Source of the DNA: Chondrilla cf. caribensis
Lineage: Eukaryota > Porifera > Demospongiae > Chondrillida > Chondrillidae
Direction of reading: 5' to 3'
Length of the DNA stretch: 64,000 nucleotides
Assembly (NCBI GenBank): GCA_964020155.1
Contig: OZ026558.1
Coordinates: 91,001-155,000 of the forward strand
Positions 50,005 through 64,000 of the stretch are shown one piece after another (positions within the stretch are counted from its first letter, which is position 1; each line of letters starts with the position of its first letter). Position numbers and translations under genes: made by a program. The notes beneath the pieces are model-generated. The model was not told where the DNA came from and did no database searches. It saw nothing but the letters and a program-made list of their open reading frames with translations.

Positions 50005-51373
50005 GCAGAGAGTGCAGTAACAGCGATACACAATGACAACAACAGGAAGTGATGTGTAGTGTTTACGGGTGCCTGTATACTTGTGGTTAATGATAAACAA
50101 CAATAACACGAAGTACTTTTGCCATGGGTTACAGATGTGTGTAATTTCACTTGGCACCATCAACACTATGTGGCTCACAACTCTCCCATGCACCCGCTAC
50201 AGCCGAGCTCATGGAATGCAGTTTCCATTCTCCCCACTATTTCCTTTATCAGGAGCTCTCTACACGGTACCAGGTCTGACATTGGAAACCTCAAGGATTG
50301 GAGTAATTTAAGAATTTTTGGGTTTGAGGTGAAGTTAAAAGTGGCAAGAAGTCCTTGCACTACTTAGATAGATCCCCAGAGACATTCGCACCAGGAGGGA
50401 AAAAGTCAAAAAATCAAAGTGATTGATAACAACACTTCTGATTTAGGATGTTACTACCAATCTATCAGTTTCCTGCCAGACACGCACTAAGACCACTTCA
50501 TTAGTGCCACTACCACTGGAGCTTGTTACAGTTGAAATCACTGTTGGATTGCGCCTGATTACCAAGCGGTTTAGCAAGGTTCATTGTTTCCGTCCCAAAT
50601 GGGAGTCCAGTTGAGGCCACCCACGACTTTCGTAGTGTTATTTGGGATATTTTGACCAATTGCAAATATTGGAGCACAAATTGTGGCACTATTTCAAGAA
50701 TGCAGTACACATCTATAACGAACAACAACTTAGTTGAATGTGTGCTATGAGATAAGCCTAAACTATTTCGGTTGGAGCACAGACAGTTGGACAAAATGCC
50801 AAAGAATTTGCAGATCTCGGCCGCCTTGGGGGCTTCTCTGTTTCTTCTCAAGATAGACAAGTCATGTTACAAGGGTTAAAACAGGAATATCTTAAATTTC
50901 AGGTAAGCTTTTCACAAATTTTCCATAAAGGAGAGGTAGGGTTTTACAGGTAGTTTTAGCGTTCGTGGCACCAGGGGGGTACTGAATAAGTCGGCCATGG
51001 CATCCATGTTGTCAGCCATTGTACGTATATTATTATTATGATGTAATGGCTATATTTGATGTGTACGTCGCGAGGTCTGAACTGTGTTCACGACTAGTGG
51101 TATCTTATATGTACAGGCGTACACACAACATTGAACAACCAACTGTGACCTTGTGGGATTGATACAGCAAATATGACATGAAACTGATGTACAGCTGACA
51201 TAGCAAGTTATGTAGGTGAATGGCTGTAGAGAAGAATTCGGCCACGTTTACCTTCATTATCTGCAACACATACTGGATGGCAGGCCAGCTCAACATCTCT
51301 CACCACACACTGGATGGCAGGCTAGCTCAACACCTCTCACCACACACTGGATGGTGGGCCAGCTCAACTCCTC
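50005..51373. other. Region between the zinc-finger gene and the unknown gene at 51.4 kb
   Basis: It may hold 5' exons of the zinc-finger gene. The stretch at 50510-50900 has protein-like frames on both strands but with stops, which could be a decayed coding remnant. Three copies of a ~37-bp unit ('cacactggatggcaggc', 'agctcaacacctctcacc') lie at 51265-51378 and abut the donor of the neighbouring gene. Confidence 0.5.
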
Positions 51374-51874
51374 TCACCTGTTAGTGACTATGTTCTCAGA
51401 TGACTCATCTGTGGACAGATCCATGGCATCGGTGATGTCAAAGCTGTTGCTCCACCCCTCGTCCTGTTCCCCTGCCACTTCTGGAGTTGTCTCCTCAACT
51501 GCCGGTGTCAGCGGCAGTGGATTCAGGGGAGCTTCCTCATGGAGGGGAGTTCTCTCATCCCTTTTCTTCTCAGTACTGGAGGGTTGTGGGGGTTCTCCCC
51601 CGGTAGACTCCTGGGCCATCACTCCCATGCTCATCACGGCAGCCTCGGCCAACACCAGATCTTGGAGCATCCCTGAGACCTCGTTCTTGAGCCGACCGAT
51701 CTACACAACCACAGCACACACTGACATACCAACTATGGGAATACGCACACATGCACCGCCACACACACGCACATCCACACACACCCCACACACACCCACC
51801 CACCCCACACACACACACACATCCAAACACACAACCCCCCCACACACACATACATACACACACACACACACACC

Positions 51875-51933
<59 letters not shown>

Positions 51934-52151
51934 ACACACACCTGTGTCTGTAGGTCTGTAATGACACAGATGGTGGTCTTCTTGGAGGACTGAAGTGGGG
52001 TTGCAGTGATCTTCGACCGCAGACTGATGTCTGCGTGCAGTATCTGGGGGAGGAACCCTGCGGCCCTCTTCTTCACCTCCAGTAGCGAACTCTCAGCTTG
52101 CTTACGGAGTTGGCCAAAGTACATCGGATCACAAAAAAGCTCTCCACTCAT
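51374..52151 (-). CDS. Uncharacterised two-exon protein
   Basis: Exon 1 is 52151-51942 (70 codons, start MSGELFCDP). Exon 2 is 51700-51378 plus either readthrough to a TGA at 51374 or splicing to a following AG|A TAA; both routes give 178 residues ending in NR. The N-terminal 110 residues look helical and probably coiled coil (LRKQAESSLLEVKKRA, then IGRLKNEVSGMLQDL). The C-terminal part is acidic and Pro-rich, without predicted folding. There is no signal peptide or membrane segment. I do not recognise the family. The exon 1 donor is the first unit of a GT repeat. Confidence 0.65.
51760..51941. repeat. (CA)n-rich tract at a splice donor
   Basis: CA repeats with cccacac interruptions. The coding-strand GT run starts directly at CAG|GTGTGT. 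Confidence 0.95.
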
Positions 52152-53670
52152 CTTCTACCTATGTGGTGTAGTGGGTGTGGTGTAGTGGGTGTGGAAAAGT
52201 GAGTGTGGTGTAGGGCATGGATGTGGTGTGTGTGGTGTAGTGCATGGGTTTGGAACAGTGTATGTTGTGTAGAGAGCAGAGAGAGAACGGATGCTTTCAG
52301 ATAGATGACGGCTAGTGGAATTTGGTACTAACACTGCTAGAGGGTCCACACTGGTGGGACCGTGAGGTGAAATGTGGGTGATCATGTTCATTGGTAAATA
52401 GCCGGCACACAGAGTTAGAGTTAGAAGTGAGGAGCGGGTGTGGGGATGGGGGGAGGGGGCAAGGAATATCGCTCGGGAATTGGGAGAGCTCACTCCCAAG
52501 ATTGTACGGAATTCTTGAAGTGTTCGGTGTAGACATTCTAACATCGCGCGACAGGCCCGCGAGCACTTCAAGTGGTAGCGGCCTGTGGGCACGTGAGTGA
52601 TTGGCGGGAAACGATTGTTCGACTAAAACACAAGAAGTGACAGTCGAGTAGAACAGGTCAACATAACAGACATCCTTCGAAGAGGAATATGTAAGCATCC
52701 ACACGAATTATCAAACGGAGAATGGGATAAATATGGACAAACGCAAAGAAATCCCGATGTACACACAACATTGACACATTTCACGAAGATCACAGCGTCT
52801 CTAGGGTTCAAACCCACCAAATTTTACTAAATTTCTCTCCTTCTGGGCCCCTCGTGTGTCTTGACAGGTTTGTCCTGGGGTGGTTCGAGGTCTCGCGAGT
52901 GTGGCCGCAGATCACGTGAGCTAGCCCATTCGAGACCAAATATGGTTACATTGACATTTGATACCAGCTGTTTGAGCGGAAAATTCAAACGGCATCACAT
53001 TACACAGCAGTACGTACGCTAGCTGTTTCCTCGAAAGTAAATCCCTATTGATGTATACAGGATTGAGTGTGCTGTGTCAATACAAACTAGCTGAATTGGG
53101 ACATTCAGCAATGTCTTAAAAGGGCTTCATCCTCTGGGAAGCTGGTACACAGTGTGTATATAGCAAATACAGTAGTCTTTTGGTAATGTGCACGCATGTA
53201 GCTCCTGGCAGGGGAGGTGCAGAATGATGACATTACCGCAAGGCCTATAGCTACCTGCTAATGTTAAGTTATATACAACACTTGTCACTTTGTGGGCAGC
53301 TTGTTGAATGAGGAACTTTCTGTTCACTTGGGCACATCTATCACCATCCATGGGGCACACATCTCATTGGAGATAAACATCATACTTTGTTGCTTGCCAC
53401 CACTGGATCTGTAGCAGCTGAGGAGGGTGTACATGTGTCAGCATTTGCACAATGGCCTGTCACATGGACATTGGAGAGGCCACGGTGACCAGCAATAAAA
53501 TTTCATATTTCCTCACTGTTCACCATGAGATCTTTAGCACATCCAAAAGAGTGCATGAGTACCAAAAATTGTTCAATGGTCAATTGTTCAGTAAAAATAG
53601 TTCCACTGAGTTGTAGACAGTGGACATACAACACGGATACAATCATTGTACTCTGTGAAAATCTTGCATG
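52152..53670. other. Intergenic; A-B-C repeat copy set 3
   Basis: 52152-52250 has short 'gtggtgtagtgggtgt' repeats. About 53190-53540 carries diverged modules of the three-part repeat (caataaaatttcat, gttcaccatgaga). No gene recognised; short ORFs on both strands near 52300-52700 are not called. Confidence 0.6.
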
Positions 53671-53890
53671 TCACGTTCGCTTCTGCCTCCAATCTAACAA
53701 CTCATCATACTCTATATCAGAGTCTACATCCTCCAAAGATTCCTCTTCCTCTTTGGTAGCCTTCCTTCCACTTGATTGCTGCTTTAATGTGTTCTTTATT
53801 CTTAGAATCTTTTCCTGCTTGAGACGAAGTTCTTCTGCTCTTGTGAAGCAGGATCTGGTCCAGGGAAGAAAGTCATATCTTGTATATACA

Positions 53891-53984
<94 letters not shown>

Positions 53985-56900
53985 AGCTGGTATGTGGAGA
54001 TAGGTTGGTGGTGGCTTACACTTGTTCTGTTATTTCTTCTAATTCTCTGTCTTCATTGGCTACTTCGTCATCTTCTTCCTGCATTGCCATGGAAACCTGT
54101 TGCAACAAGTAAGGAAATTATTTTCAAGCATATGTAATAAACACATGTATGCATGCACACATCCACATCCAACACACCCACCCACGCACACCACACCCAC
54201 ACCTTCTCTTCTTGTTGCATTGTTTTCTGAAACTTCTCCCACTCCTCATCAATGGGATTCTTGTACTCAATGTGTCGTGCCTACAATGGAAGTATACAAA
54301 GCAATGCACAGAGTGTTGTACACATTTGTACAGAGTGTTGTATGCATTTGTACAGTGTTGTACGCACTTGTACAGAGTGTTGTATGCATTTGTACAGTGT
54401 TGTACGCACTTGCAAAGAGTGTTGTATGTACTTGTACTGAGTGTTGTATGTACATGTACGCACATGTATGCAGTGTTGTACGATCATGTACAGTGTTGCA
54501 TACACTTGTACAGAGTGTTGTACCTGCATGTACGTACATCACCACATGTACAGTGAGATACAGTGCACATCTTATATGCTACTAAACATGTACAGGCTTC
54601 ATTCAGGAGGGCTGACATTTGGATGTCACATTGAAGTACGCACCATGTTCACACATGCACACACTCCAAAGAAGAGCTTCAGTGGTAGGTCCAACTGGAC
54701 CTGGTGCCTCTACTGATAGTTCCCAACACGTGCACTAAGCTACCCATGCACCAAACACACACGCACAAAGATTTGGGGAGTTTCGGGTGATAGAGTGGTA
54801 GCATGGAGACTCACTTTGGCATCTAGTTTTGGGTCATCAAAGAATCCTTCGGGAAGTTTGTTCTCAGTTGGATTTGGTTTGGAACTGGGAACAGTCAAGT
54901 GAACATAATGGAGGAATTAGTATGAGATGTGCAATATACAGTCATTTCTAGTAGCTGAGAGTGATCCACACACTGGGAACACACCCATTTTGGACACACC
55001 CACTGTGGACACACCCGCTATGGATGCACTCACTATGGAAACGTCCACTGTACATACATCCACTGTACACACACACTCATGTGCACAATCACATCAACAC
55101 AATTCAAAGTGAATATCGTTTGGGGAAATATCTAGAAATTGGTGTTGCTGTCAACACTTAAAGTGTAGACACAACCTATTTTAGGTGGGAGCTCCAAAGT
55201 GTGGAGTAACTGCATACCCTGAAAATGATATTGGATAAGGATTGATATTAAATAGAATAAACAACTGATGTTGTGACATCCACCAAATTCATTTTAATGG
55301 TGGTGAGTGGTGTGAAGTAGCACACACGCCCACACATCCCCTCCCCCTGTATTACGTTGGGATTTCACCCCCAAGCTGAGGTAGCTTTGGTAAAAGCAAT
55401 AAACAACCTGTGTTTACAGGAAGCCAAGACAATTAGAAAGTGATTTTCAAGGAAAACCATTGGTATAAAAGGAGAGCACAGATTGGATAGTGCAGTTGGC
55501 AGTAGTGCAGTTAGCAGTAGTTTGCGACATTTCACAAAATGAGAATCGTGTTTGAGATTATTGCTCTCCTTTGCTTCGTGTCCACCTGTACCACTCAGGA
55601 AGTAGGCGTGGCTACCAGTGGGCGTGTCACCAAGCGACAAGCTATCGAGTCCCTCCCAACCACTCCGTGCACTGATTCCAACCGGGGAGCGATGTGGACC
55701 AGCAGTCAGGGAACACCGGTATCGACAATATGGATATGTCAGGACGGGAGATGGATACCCCATCAGGTGACTCCTTCCACTGGAAAGACACAACAAGTTG
55801 CCGGAAAGTCCTGTAAAGATGTTAGGGACACTCTCACCACTGACTGTACGGGACCTCCCCCCACTGGAACATATTGGATCAACGTCACCGACAGTTGTGA
55901 TGGTGAACAAGACTCCATGAGAGTTTACTGTGAGATGTCCCTGGACGGTGGAGGGTGGACACTGGTGTGGAAGCATTCCTACATGGAGGTGGGACCGCTG
56001 AGTGAAAACATGAAGTACTTTAGTAATCACAATCGTCCTTGTACTGATATTGAGACTGGTTGGTGCAACGTACCTTCCAAAGCTAGACTCAACCCAACAG
56101 AGATGATAATAGTGGGTTATTACAATAAATCACCTCGCTACGCCTACAAGGGTTGGTTCAACTACAACATTGACCACAACTGGCGTGGAGGGATACTAGT
56201 GGAGCCCAAGAAGATACTGGATCAGTGTCCATGGACAGCACATACTGCTGGTGTTGAACCAGCTCCTAGTACAGCTGGTGGAGATCGTCGGTTGTTGGGT
56301 ATTGCATTTGACAAGTACACCCCAACCAAATATCTTGCCAATTGTGACACAATATATGGTGACTACTCAAACCCGGGTGATTGTCGTGGCTTAGACTGTT
56401 TTGCTCCCGGTGACCCTCTACGCTACACACAGATGACAATGGCCATTTACGTTCGCTGAACGCACACAACGGATAACGCAAACAGTTGTACACTACAAAC
56501 ATAGCAACTAGTTGACACACACACACACTACACCACTGTATTACAAGCTGAGAACATTGTAGTTGTTGTAAACACTGAGTAAGCACTTTCTTTATCTCTG
56601 ATGTGTACTAGCATATCTTATAACAGGAGCAGAATGATTGAATAATTGGATATCGCGTCTTGTTATCTAATGTGATTATAATATAATAATACTATATATG
56701 CATATTTTACATATTGTAATGATATGGGGCAGATTGTAGATATACTCACACACACCACACCCAACCACACATGTACAACACACACCCATCCACACCCACA
56801 CATGTACAACACACACCCATCCACACATGTACAACACACACCCATCCACACATGTACAACACACACCCATCCACACATGTACAACACACATCCATCCACA

Positions 56901-58177
56901 CATGTACAACACACACCCATCTACACCCACACATGTACAACACACACCCATCCACACCCACACATGTACAACACACACCCATCCACACCCACACATGTAC
57001 AACACACACCCATCCACACCCACACATGTACAACACACACCCATCCACACCCACACATGTACAACACACACCCATCCACACCCACACATGTACAACACAC
57101 ACCCATCCACACTCACACATGTACACCACCCACACTACCTGGTGCTAATCTCCTCTCTCTGCTCTGCTTTGCTCTCTGTGGTTGAGTTTGCCAATTGGTT
57201 CCCAGTGGACACAGTTCTGTTTCCACTGTCTTCATTTTCAGATTCAGAATCAGAATAAGATACAGCTGGTTTCACTCCAGAATCAAAGAAATCAGAGGGA
57301 AGTCTAAAAGTAGCATCAAAGGCACCCAGTGTAAGAGCAACACATTTCACACTCTCACACACCTCACAACCCACACTCTCACACACATCACACTATCACA
57401 CACCTCACAACTCACACTCTCATACACCTCACACTATCACACACCTCACAACTCGCACACCTTACAACTCACACACCTTACACTCTCACACACCTCACAC
57501 CTCACAACTCACACTTCATACAACTCACTCAGTTGGTTTCTGGTCAACTTTAGTCTTCTTTGTCAAAGAAGTTGCATTGTCTTCACAAACCTGCACAAAT
57601 TGTGAATAAACAATGATGCACCTGAAAGGTAGGGGGTGGTGAGTGGTGAATGGTGGTGAGTGGTAGAGAGTTGAGGTGAGTGGAGGTGAGTGGTGAGTGG
57701 TAGTGAGTTGTGAGTGGAGGTGAGTGGTAGTGAGTTGTGAGTGGTGGCAAGTGTGAGTGAACAGTTTGAAAGAACACAGGTGTCCAAAGTAATTCAATTG
57801 AAATTGTCCATCATTTGATGAGAAAGTACTTCTTGAAAGGAACACACCTCATCAATGTGTCTTCGCTTTGAAGGTACATCACTACTTTGAGGAGTTGTTG
57901 TTTTTGTTGTTGGTGACTTCGCTTCCTTGTGACTTGTTTGTGTTTTCAAATTGACCACAGCCTGGAGTTCCAATGGAGTATAGTAGACGGGGTACATCGC
58001 ACAACAAAACAACGCACCCACTTCCTTGTGCTTCTTGCTCTGAAGGTGAGTAGTCCATAGCAACTCCGTCTTGATGGTGAGGTTACATATAACACAGCTC
58101 AACTGACCGACGCCATTATACCTTGAAGAAGGGCGAAAACTGTTAAACGAAACTACATCGAAGGATTTGACAGCCAT
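53671..58177 (-). CDS. ZNF830: Zinc finger protein 830 (CCDC16)
   Basis: A nuclear protein of the spliceosome-associated ZNF830 family. Eight exons: 58177-58022, 57961-57848, 57590-57529, 57303-57139, 54884-54815, 54280-54203, 54096-54020 and 53854-53671, in phase, 301 residues (human 372). Family marks are YNGVGQLSCVICNLTIKTELLWTTHL with CxxC and a following HLQSKKH, then LPSDFFDSG, LPEGFFDDPKLDAK, NPIDEEWEKFQKTMQQ, acidic EEDDEVANEDRELEE, and the coiled-coil C-terminus EELRLKQEKI ending in a DSDIEYDELLDWRQKR block. The exon 7 donor was set at GT|GTAAGC because this restores the frame into SCFTRAEE. Intron 4 (2.25 kb) contains a separate gene on the other strand. The start lies 560 bp from the divergent SDHAF3 start. 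Confidence 0.92.
53893..53980. repeat. (GT)n tract
   Basis: GT repeat with gcgtgcgt interruptions in the last ZNF830 intron. On the coding strand it is CA. Confidence 0.95.
54293..54545. repeat. ~42-bp repeat with 'gttgta' periodicity
   Basis: Units such as 'tgtacagagtgttgtatgca' and 'gtgttgtacgcacttgta' in ZNF830 intron 5. Confidence 0.88.
55464..55470 (+). promoter_or_regulatory. TATA box of the fibrinogen-like gene
   Basis: The sequence tataaaa lies 75 bp upstream of the ATG at 55539, in the right place for a TATA promoter with a short 5' UTR. It is the only convincing TATA box I see next to a gene here. Confidence 0.65.
55539..56459 (+). CDS. Secreted fibrinogen-related (FReD-like) protein, intronless, nested in a ZNF830 intron
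   Basis: 306 residues in one exon. Residues 1 to about 20 form a signal peptide (MRIVFEIIALLCFVSTCTTQ). A Thr/Ser-rich linker follows. From about residue 92 a fibrinogen-C-terminal-like domain begins: SCKDVRD, TGTYWINV, then VYCEMSLDGGGWTLVWKHS, which is the family's hallmark GGGWT block, and it ends in MTMAIYVR. Twelve or more cysteines suggest disulfides and secretion. FReD proteins often act as lectins in innate immunity or adhesion; the ligand here is unknown. It lies head-to-tail opposite the strand of ZNF830, inside its 2.25-kb intron, with its own TATA box. Intelectin-like or collagen-C-terminal-like domains are alternatives, since the C-terminal half is not a textbook FReD. Confidence 0.85.
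   Translation: MRIVFEIIALLCFVSTCTTQEVGVATSGRVTKRQAIESLPTTPCTDSNRGAMWTSSQGTPVSTIWICQDGRWIPHQVTPSTGKTQQVAGKSCKDVRDTLTTDCTGPPPTGTYWINVTDSCDGEQDSMRVYCEMSLDGGGWTLVWKHSYMEVGPLSENMKYFSNHNRPCTDIETGWCNVPSKARLNPTEMIIVGYYNKSPRYAYKGWFNYNIDHNWRGGILVEPKKILDQCPWTAHTAGVEPAPSTAGGDRRLLGIAFDKYTPTKYLANCDTIYGDYSNPGDCRGLDCFAPGDPLRYTQMTMAIYVR
56752..57125. repeat. ~24/30-bp minisatellite
   Basis: About twelve copies of 'acacacccatccacac' plus 'ccacacatgtacaac' between the nested gene and ZNF830 exon 4. Confidence 0.93.
57340..57530. repeat. 'cacacctcacaactcaca' repeat
   Basis: Degenerate tandem units in ZNF830 intron 3. Confidence 0.85.
57625..57765. repeat. 'gtggtgagtggtgagtggag' degenerate repeat
   Basis: Short GTGAGT-rich units in ZNF830 intron 2. 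Confidence 0.85.
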
Positions 58178-58736
58178 CTACCTCGCCAATGGATGGTTAA
58201 CTTTCTTTCGCGATCCTTTCTGTTCTTTCATTAACTGTCTTATCGTTTCTTGCTTTGCAGACGCCATTTTCGATCAATAGCTGGTATAGCGTAGTCAGAC
58301 CACTTCGTGGGCTTGCAGACACTCAACGCACGTGGGAGTCCTCTGCTAACCAGCTAACTTCCGAGTTGAAAGAAGACCAGATCTACCAACCCTTGAACCA
58401 CCCATATGAGGCTTTGAGGAGACCCAGAGCTAGATGGCTGCAGGGATTGTAGTCTGGTTTGCACTAACTGAATCAGCTGTAACCTGTATTATTTTCTTTC
58501 TAGTGACAGTCAACAAAATAGCAACAAAATTTGAAAAAAATGAAAAAGTATGTGCAAGCTTTACAGTAACTTTCAACAGACTCCACGCGAGTCCTACTCG
58601 TCCAAGCACGCACTCTAGCTGGGAGACCAGTCGCGAGTCCCAAAGCTCCCCCTATGCCTGGAAACGCGAGACTAGTAACGCGTGGATAAGAGTTTTTATT
58701 GTAAAATACGCCTATGTTTTCAATATAAACTGCATA
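58178..58736. promoter_or_regulatory. Divergent promoter region ZNF830 / SDHAF3
   Basis: 559 bp between two outward-facing starts. It has a higher CpG content than the flanks, a 'cgccattttcg' motif at 58262-58272 and no TATA box next to either start. A noncoding first exon of SDHAF3 may lie here. Confidence 0.6.
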
Positions 58737-59438
58737 ATGACATGGGATAAGAGTATAGTCATCCTTTATCGGCGATTACTTCGTCTTCACAGGACGTTAC
58801 CGAAGGAGATTAGGGAGTTAGGAGTTGGTTATATCAGGGAAGAGTTTAAGAAGCAGAGGAAAGCAGACAGAGACTTTTTGAAGGCCTTTGAAAGAGAATG
58901 GACAGTGAGTGTCTGTTTGTGAGGTGTACCAAAGAGAGAGTGGTGAATTGTATTGTGAGTGTGCATCCATATGTGATGATACATACCACAGTATATGCAG
59001 TACTGCCATGTGCCCAGCAGAACACCACACATGCGTATGCTGCTGGTCAAAGTTGACACACTGGTGTATGTACACAGTCTGACATACACGGGTCAATGTA
59101 CTAGTATATGTACCGGTAGATGTACCTGACAGAGTGTGTGACTGCACAGAGTTGACGGTATGTACATATGTATGTGAGTGTTCGTCCTTGTGGAGTGACA
59201 ATGATGAGTAGATTCAAGTGTTTGACATTGGTCACCATACACTGTGCTGTCCATAGCACCGTCATGCAATGTATTGTTGTTGTAGGAATTCGCTGATACC
59301 TTGGAGCAGCAGCAGACCTTGAAAGAAGGAAAGATTGGCACCTCTTTGACTGACAGAAACTTGAAGGAGTTTACCAGTGAACAGATCAGACAGTTGGTAG
59401 AACTGAAGCAGGAGACGTCGAAACCTTTGAACAGTTGA
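58737..59438 (+). CDS. SDHAF3: Succinate dehydrogenase assembly factor 3 (ACN9, LYR protein)
   Basis: A mitochondrial-matrix LYR-motif factor that helps mature the iron-sulfur subunit of complex II. Exons 58737-58904 and 59286-59438 are in phase and give 106 residues. The LYR motif is at residues 10-12 in VILYRRLLRLHRTLP, followed by YIREEFKKQRKA, which fits the family pattern of LYRxxLxLHRxLP and YVKDEFRRHK. The C-terminal exon has FTSEQIRQLVELKQET, matching the conserved ending helix. MTWDKS was chosen as start because it directly precedes the LYR segment. In-frame ATGs upstream have no family support, although an N-terminal targeting extension cannot be excluded. Confidence 0.9.
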
Positions 59439-60533
59439 TGTATTGTTAATTCATGTTGAAAAGAGTGGAAATTATAGCTGAATTATTCTGAATGATCAAT
59501 TGGAGTTTATAGGAAAATATCGTATATGTATGGAGGGGAATTCCCCGAGGGTTCAGGGGTGGGGTGGGGATTATCACTAAGCTCTCAAATGAGCATTTGT
59601 TACTATTTTTATAAGTGTATGTATTTAGTACTCTCCCTGATAATTATATTCATAGTGTTACTATATATATATATACACACATACACCCAAATATCCTCAT
59701 ATGTAACTGGGGAAGTTTATAGCTTACATCATAGCAGTTGTGTGTGGCTTGTACATGATTGCTGTGTTTTGTTTACTGGGTTCAACATCACACAGACATC
59801 TGTCTATGAATATAATCAACAGAACAAAACAAACCATATTCTCACAGTACTTTACTCTGTGAATATCGTTATGGCACATGTTTATGTGTGAAGAATTGTC
59901 CAACTGTCTCCGACCACACCCTGAGGGGATGTTGGGGAATGCGGTTTGCGTCCAGACCTGCCAGATCAGTAGTTTTACGAGTTGACTTCTGTTGGGTGGT
60001 TAATTTGGTTGACTTTCTGTTGATTAGTGGCTATTGGTTGCAAGAGGTTTCTATTGGTTGCTGTTTTAAACTCTCAACTGTTTGCAGTGGTTATAACTGT
60101 ACACAACTGGTTAGTGTGCAAATAGTTTTGTTGCTAGGTTACTGATGATTGCTAGGTCGTTATTGGTTGCCATGGTCCATTTCCTCATCAGCTTCACACT
60201 GAGTGTGTACTGTGTGTACAGTGTGTACAGTGTGTACTGTGTGTACTGTGTGTACTGTGTGTACAGTATGTACTGTACATACTATGTGTAATGTACTCTA
60301 TGTACTGTGTACTGTATGTACTGTATGTACTATGTGTACTGTATGTACTGTATGTACTATGTGTACTCTATGTACTGTGTACTGTATGTACTGTATGTAC
60401 TGTATGTACTGTACAGACTATGTGTAGTGTGTGTACTATGCGTACCAATGGAACAAGATATTGCTTATTTGTTGTTGGCAGGTTATCTTCTGTGGAAGTA
60501 CTGTTATTGGTTGCTGTTCCCCAAATTCCCAAG
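59439..60533. other. Intergenic region with 9-bp minisatellite
   Basis: 59439-60190 has no recognised gene. 60203-60430 is the tgtgtactg 9-mer array (listed separately). A possible 5' UTR exon of the next gene lies at about 60482-60533. Confidence 0.6.
60203..60430. repeat. 9-bp minisatellite (tgtgtactg family)
   Basis: About 25 degenerate copies, the same unit as at 1-302. Confidence 0.93.
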
Positions 60534-63442
<2,909 letters not shown>

Positions 63443-64000
63443 GGAAGATCCAACGCTCAAACTGAAATTTTTGCCAAATTATTAAGCTGAATCACAGATA
63501 CACCAATATTCTACTGATTGCAATTGCTCGTTCATCATTTCATATTTTATTGATATTAATTTTGCTGTATCAATCAATTTTAATAATGCTGATATTAAAT
63601 TCAATTTGATATGTGAAGGCATCCGGCAAACATGATGAACTTTTGCCCAAGATAACATATTTAATTGATTTCTCCTATAATTAATATAATATACTGTAAT
63701 ATAAAGTTATATTAATATAATATAAGAACAAATGTGATGGAGGCCACTGCGCAAACATCTCCATTACATATATAGGTTAAAACTGTATTTAATAATAATA
63801 ATTAACAATTATTAATTAAATAATATTTAATACTTTTAGTTTTGGTATTAGTTATAGTAATTACGTATTACATGTAATGTGATGTTTATACACATAAGCT
63901 GTGAACATCTAGATACATACGTACATACTGCAGCGTTTTCACAAGTACAACACACGTAGTGGACAGGAAGTGGGTGTGTTTATTACTCGTCAAATTCGCC
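63443..64000. other. 3' flank, AT-rich, no gene seen
   Basis: Strongly AT-rich with 'aatattaat' type palindromes at 63680-63840. Nothing is recognised up to the window end. Confidence 0.6.

Noticed and set aside
55365..56030. 221-codon minus-strand ORF
   Set aside because: Antisense shadow of the fibrinogen-like gene.
58434..58736. N-terminal extension of SDHAF3 from the ATG at 58434
   Set aside because: The ~100 extra residues are hydrophobic then Arg/Ser-rich without family similarity, and the LYR segment starts right after MTWDKS. A targeting role is not excluded but not supported.

Overview
This window is eukaryotic and animal. Nearly every gene is split by short spliceosomal introns (often 60-150 bp, GT...AG), and the gene set is metazoan: LASP1, SPOP, a TAX1BP1-type autophagy receptor, a tetraspanin, an essential myosin light chain, ZNF830, SDHAF3, POLE4 and CFAP96. 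Compact genes, tiny introns and heavy (GT)n and minisatellite content would fit a sponge or another early-branching or compact-genome invertebrate. That placement is inference with low confidence. There is no bacterial operon, rRNA, tRNA or CRISPR array that I can see.

Layout. 1-2.4 kb: 3' part of an ankyrin-RING E3 ligase gene (+). 2.4-4.7 kb: two inverted-repeat transposon-like elements. 4.7-7.3 kb: complete class III alcohol dehydrogenase ADH5 (+, 11 exons). 7.9-10.8 kb: CFAP96 (-). 11.0-15.9 kb: LASP1 (-). 17.5-18.9 kb: POLE4 (+). 19.8-21.7 kb: intronless SKICH/coiled-coil protein (-). 23.1-25.9 kb: essential myosin light chain (-), sharing a 151-bp divergent promoter with a tetraspanin (+, 26.1-28.3 kb). 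28.6-32 kb: a small unknown ORF (-) and an intronless sulfotransferase-like gene (-). 29.2-33.2 kb carries a three-part higher-order repeat, and 33.2-37.5 kb is a satellite array. 37.8-41.4 kb: SPOP (-). 42.7-47.9 kb: TAX1BP1-like receptor (-, 12 exons). 48.6-50.0 kb: C2H2 zinc-finger gene (-). 51.4-52.2 kb: unknown two-exon gene (-). 53.7-58.2 kb: ZNF830 (-), with an intronless secreted fibrinogen-like gene (+) nested in one intron. 58.7-59.4 kb: SDHAF3 (+). 60.5-63.4 kb: an unknown gene (+) whose middle appears to be a chain of single-codon exons.

Most genes are unrelated housekeeping, cytoskeletal or autophagy genes and do not form a pathway. The two SKICH proteins are an exception, since both look like autophagy cargo receptors. 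The non-genic sequence is dominated by tandem repeats: almost every gene has its own private minisatellite inside an intron, and several (GT)n tracts begin exactly at 5' splice sites.

Most interesting observations: (1) the run of twelve in-frame 3-9 nt micro-exon candidates at 61.2-63.0 kb; (2) (GT)n tracts anchored on splice donors; (3) a duplicated splice acceptor that would insert 19 residues into the SPOP BTB domain; (4) two SKICH receptors with opposite gene structures but the same LIR-like motif position; (5) the nested TATA-driven fibrinogen-like gene. All exon coordinates were read by hand from splice consensus, phase and family similarity. None has been checked against transcripts or databases.
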